NCBI GenBank assembly: GCA_016791445.1
Contig: JAEUMP010000025.1
Span: 1-64,000, forward strand
DNA from: Hyphomonadaceae bacterium
GTDB lineage: Bacteria > Pseudomonadota > Alphaproteobacteria > Caulobacterales > Aquidulcibacteraceae
DNA length: 64,000 nt
Reading direction: 5' to 3'
Shown: positions 61,886-64,000 of the stretch, piece by piece
How positions within the stretch are numbered: position 1 is the stretch's first letter
Layout of the letters: every line of letters starts with the position of its first letter
Program-made: the position numbers and the translations under genes
Notes under the pieces: generated by a model
Seen by the model: the letters and a program-made list of their open reading frames with translations, nothing else
The model's database searches: none
What the model was told of the DNA's origin: nothing

Positions 61886-62535
61886 TGCGACGCCTTATCG
61901 TTCTGATGGTGCTCGCCTGGTGGGGCGCGACGACGCCTGCAACCGCGCAAGGTCAGCGCGATGTCGCCGGGCGGTTTGACTACTATCTGCTCTCGCTGTC
62001 CTGGAGTCCGAGCTATTGCGCGGAAGCGGCGGCGCGAGATCCAGTGCAGTGCGGGCAGGGCAGGCGGTTCGCTTTTGTCGTCCATGGTTTGTGGCCGCAG
62101 TACGAGCGCGGGTGGCCCGCGGCCTGCAAGACTGCCTATGCGCGCGACGTGCCCGCACCGTTGAAACAGTCCATGCTCGACATCATGCCAAGTCCTCGTC
62201 TCGTGGAGCACGAGTGGGATGAGCACGGTGTCTGTTCCGGGCTGTCGCCGCAGGCTTACTTCGCACTGACGCGGCGCGCGCGGGAGCGTGTCGTCGTGCC
62301 GGCGCGGTTCCAGAATCTCGACCGCACGATGATGGTCACCGGCGCGGAAGTGGAGGCTGCGTTCGTCGCGGCCAATCCGACGCTGAAACCAGATATGATC
62401 GCCGTGCAGTGCGACCGCACGCGCCTGCGCGAAGTGCGCATCTGTATGACGAAAGCCGGCGCGTTCCGCAGCTGCGGCCGCGACATGCGGGACCGCTGCG
62501 GGTCCGAGCGCGTCGCGATGCCGCCGGTGCGCTAG
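61885..62535 (+). CDS. Secreted ribonuclease T2
   Basis: This 216-residue enzyme has a signal peptide (cleavage after TATA, about 20) and both RNase T2 active-site segments: CAS I FVVHGLWPQ with His68, and CAS II EHEWDEHGVC with His109, Glu110 and His114. The usual Lys of CAS II (HEWxKHG) is replaced by Glu. Cys residues suggest disulphides. It degrades RNA in the periplasm or outside the cell. The ATG overlaps the preceding stop; a GTG one codon earlier is possible. Confidence 0.9.
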   Translation: MRRLIVLMVLAWWGATTPATAQGQRDVAGRFDYYLLSLSWSPSYCAEAAARDPVQCGQGRRFAFVVHGLWPQYERGWPAACKTAYARDVPAPLKQSMLDIMPSPRLVEHEWDEHGVCSGLSPQAYFALTRRARERVVVPARFQNLDRTMMVTGAEVEAAFVAANPTLKPDMIAVQCDRTRLREVRICMTKAGAFRSCGRDMRDRCGSERVAMPPVR

Positions 62536-62536
62536 C

Positions 62537-64000
62537 TCAAGCCACCTTCGCCTTCTGCACGATCTCCTGCGCCTCGCGGCCCGTGAGTTCGGCCATGTGC
62601 GCGAAGCTCGCCTCGTAGGTCCCCAGGCCCTGCGTGATCGAACGCAGGTCGATGATGAGATCGTGCCGGTCCGCCTGGGGCAGATAGGCTTCGATGCGGT
62701 CCCATCCCGGCCAGCCTTCGCGGGCGTCGAAGCCGAGGATCTGGCCGCGGCGGGAGGACAGCATGGAGTTGATCTTCGCCGTCGCCGTGTTCGGCGCGTA
62801 GATCGTCACCTTCTCCACGGGCTCCAGAAGGATCGGGTCACACTGCGGCAGGCCCTCCGTCATCGCAATGCGCCCCGCCGTGCGGAACGCGATTTCGGAA
62901 CTGTCGACCGCGTGCGCGCTGCCGTCGGTAAGCGTCACGGCGATATCGACCACGGGAAAGCCGAGCGGTCCTTTCTCGAGACCATCGCGCACGCCTGCTT
63001 CGACGGCAGGGATGTACTGACGCGGCACCACGCCGCCGTGGATCTTCTCGTTGAACTCGAAGCCGCTTGAGCGTGGTCGCGCGGCGATCTCGACGACGAC
63101 GTCGCCGAATTGTCCGTGCCCGCCCGACTGCTTCTTGTGACGGCCGCGAACGCTGACGCCCTTGCGGATCGTCTCCTTGTAGGCGCTCTTCGGGCGCGAG
63201 GTGGTGACCGAGACGCCATAGCGGCGCTTCATGCGATCAAGCGCGATGCGCAGATGCACCTCGCCTTGCCCCTCGAGCACCAGCTCGTGCGTTTCCGGAT
63301 TCATCGCGAAATGCAGCGTCGGGTCTTCCTCCGCGAGTTTCGCCATGGATTGTGAAAGCCGCACATCGTCCTTGCGATCCGCCGGCGCGATCGCCAGCGC
63401 ATAGACGCCGAAACGCTTCTGCGCCGAACTGTTGGCAGCCTGCGGACGTCCTTCGGCGCTGAGGAAGTCTCCCGGCCGCGCGCCTTCCATACGGCCCACG
63501 GCGACGACCTCGCCCAGCGGCGCGCTTGCGGACTTTTTCTGAGCTGCGCCTGTCAGCTGCACCATGCCGGAGGCGCGGAGTTTCTCGCCGTCCGGGCGAA
63601 GAAGATCGGCGCCGTCGGCGACGTCGCCGCCAAACGCGCGCGCAAAGCTCTGTTTGCCGGCCTGACCTGCATGCGAGGTCTTGAACACGAACAGTCCCGC
63701 GCCGGAAACGCCGAGCCGTGCCTGCGCTGCGTCCGGCGCGGGCGTGTCATGGCGCAGCGCCTTCAAGAGGCGTGTCACGCCGCCATCGGCCTGCGCGGAA
63801 CCAAGGAATACCGGTGCGATGAGCATCTCCTGCGTTTCGCGCATGAGATCGGCGAACACGGCGTCCACGCTCGGCGTCTGGTCCGACAGCAGCTGCTCCA
63901 TCAGCGCGTCGTCGTAGTCGGCGAGCTTTTCCAGCATGGCGAAACGCGCTTCGTGCTCGCGGTCGACGATGTCCTTCGGGATGTCGATGCGCTCGGACGG
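62537..64000 (-). CDS. Elongation factor G-like translational GTPase, 5' end beyond window
   Basis: About 487 residues of the C-terminal part are visible, and the frame stays open to the right edge. It contains the end of the G domain's helical extension, domain II, domain III (EVHLRIALDRMKRRYGV), domain IV (GHGQFGDVVVEI, KIHGGVVPRQYIPAVEAG) and domain V (ILLEPVEKVTIYAP, ending with the RGQILGFDAREGW segment). The sequence is more diverged than a housekeeping EF-G, with shortened domain III/IV spacing, so it is probably the EF-G-like paralogue of Alphaproteobacteria rather than fusA. The GTP-binding motifs lie outside the window. Confidence 0.88.
   Translation of the reverse strand, partial: PSERIDIPKDIVDREHEARFAMLEKLADYDDALMEQLLSDQTPSVDAVFADLMRETQEMLIAPVFLGSAQADGGVTRLLKALRHDTPAPDAAQARLGVSGAGLFVFKTSHAGQAGKQSFARAFGGDVADGADLLRPDGEKLRASGMVQLTGAAQKKSASAPLGEVVAVGRMEGARPGDFLSAEGRPQAANSSAQKRFGVYALAIAPADRKDDVRLSQSMAKLAEEDPTLHFAMNPETHELVLEGQGEVHLRIALDRMKRRYGVSVTTSRPKSAYKETIRKGVSVRGRHKKQSGGHGQFGDVVVEIAARPRSSGFEFNEKIHGGVVPRQYIPAVEAGVRDGLEKGPLGFPVVDIAVTLTDGSAHAVDSSEIAFRTAGRIAMTEGLPQCDPILLEPVEKVTIYAPNTATAKINSMLSSRRGQILGFDAREGWPGWDRIEAYLPQADRHDLIIDLRSITQGLGTYEASFAHMAELTGREAQEIVQKAKVA

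Noticed and set aside
1..64000. CRISPR array or rRNA genes
   Set aside because: No regularly spaced direct repeats and no rRNA-like sequence were seen.

Overview
The window reads as a GC-rich alphaproteobacterial chromosome, probably from the Caulobacterales/Hyphomonadales neighbourhood. This is inferred from the gene set: a CpaE-like ATPase, FecI/FecR, a Trb-type secretion cluster, a petP/petR-like regulator pair, the order lgt-midA-pgeF, a UbiK-type protein and a DUF1800/DUF1501 pair. A tRNA-Leu at about 28.0 kb divides the window into an accessory half (left) and an ordinary chromosomal half (right).

Left half, 1-28 kb. Positions 1-4.9 kb hold the start of a small exported protein, a CpaE/ParA-like ATPase, a membrane-anchored proline-rich protein, and an ECF sigma factor/FecR pair preceded by a small coupled gene. 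A small XRE repressor with a consensus -10 box and a tandem operator follows at 5.2 kb. A complete Trb/VirB-like type IV secretion operon then runs from 5.7 to 17.4 kb (traG, a ribbon-helix-helix protein, trbB, C, D, E, J, L, F, G, I). It encodes the coupling protein, two further ATPases, the pilin, inner-membrane parts and the core complex; no relaxase is visible. The next 2 kb carries a 49-residue membrane microprotein, a small helix-turn-helix protein, a decayed CHAT (caspase-clan) domain and a perfect 17-bp palindrome. From 19.5 to 25.1 kb four co-directional genes all encode proteins with N-terminal export signals: a novel protein, a trypsin-like serine protease, a beta-rich repeat protein, and a caspase fused to a formylglycine-generating-enzyme-like domain. 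A zeta-toxin module with an unfamiliar partner and a P4-type tyrosine integrase next to the tRNA-Leu complete the picture of an integrative conjugative element (ICE) or its remnant. Its other end was not found.

Right half, 28-64 kb, looks like stable chromosome. It holds DUF3108, DUF1501 and DUF1800 proteins, a DUF2141 lipoprotein, an apparently metal-free metallo-beta-lactamase-fold protein, a VanX-type dipeptidase with murI, and a solitary DUF262/DUF1524 (GmrSD-like) defence gene. Further on are an ArnT-like glycosyltransferase, a TonB-dependent receptor with its own terminator, an agmatine-to-putrescine set (aguA, a small protein, aguB), an SDR-DoxX fusion with a DUF2269 protein, and lgt-midA-pgeF divergent from a UbiK-like gene. 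The last part has a MAPEG protein, a flavin monooxygenase, a YbjN-proC-TetR operon, an Old Yellow Enzyme, a histidine kinase, a Nudix hydrolase, ilvE, petP/petR-like regulators, an epoxide hydrolase, an exported methyltransferase coupled to RNase T2, and the 3' part of an EF-G-like gene cut by the right edge.

The most interesting locus is the 18.6-25.1 kb stretch: an operon of secreted caspase, trypsin and accessory proteins beside a dead CHAT protease domain, inside a probable conjugative element.
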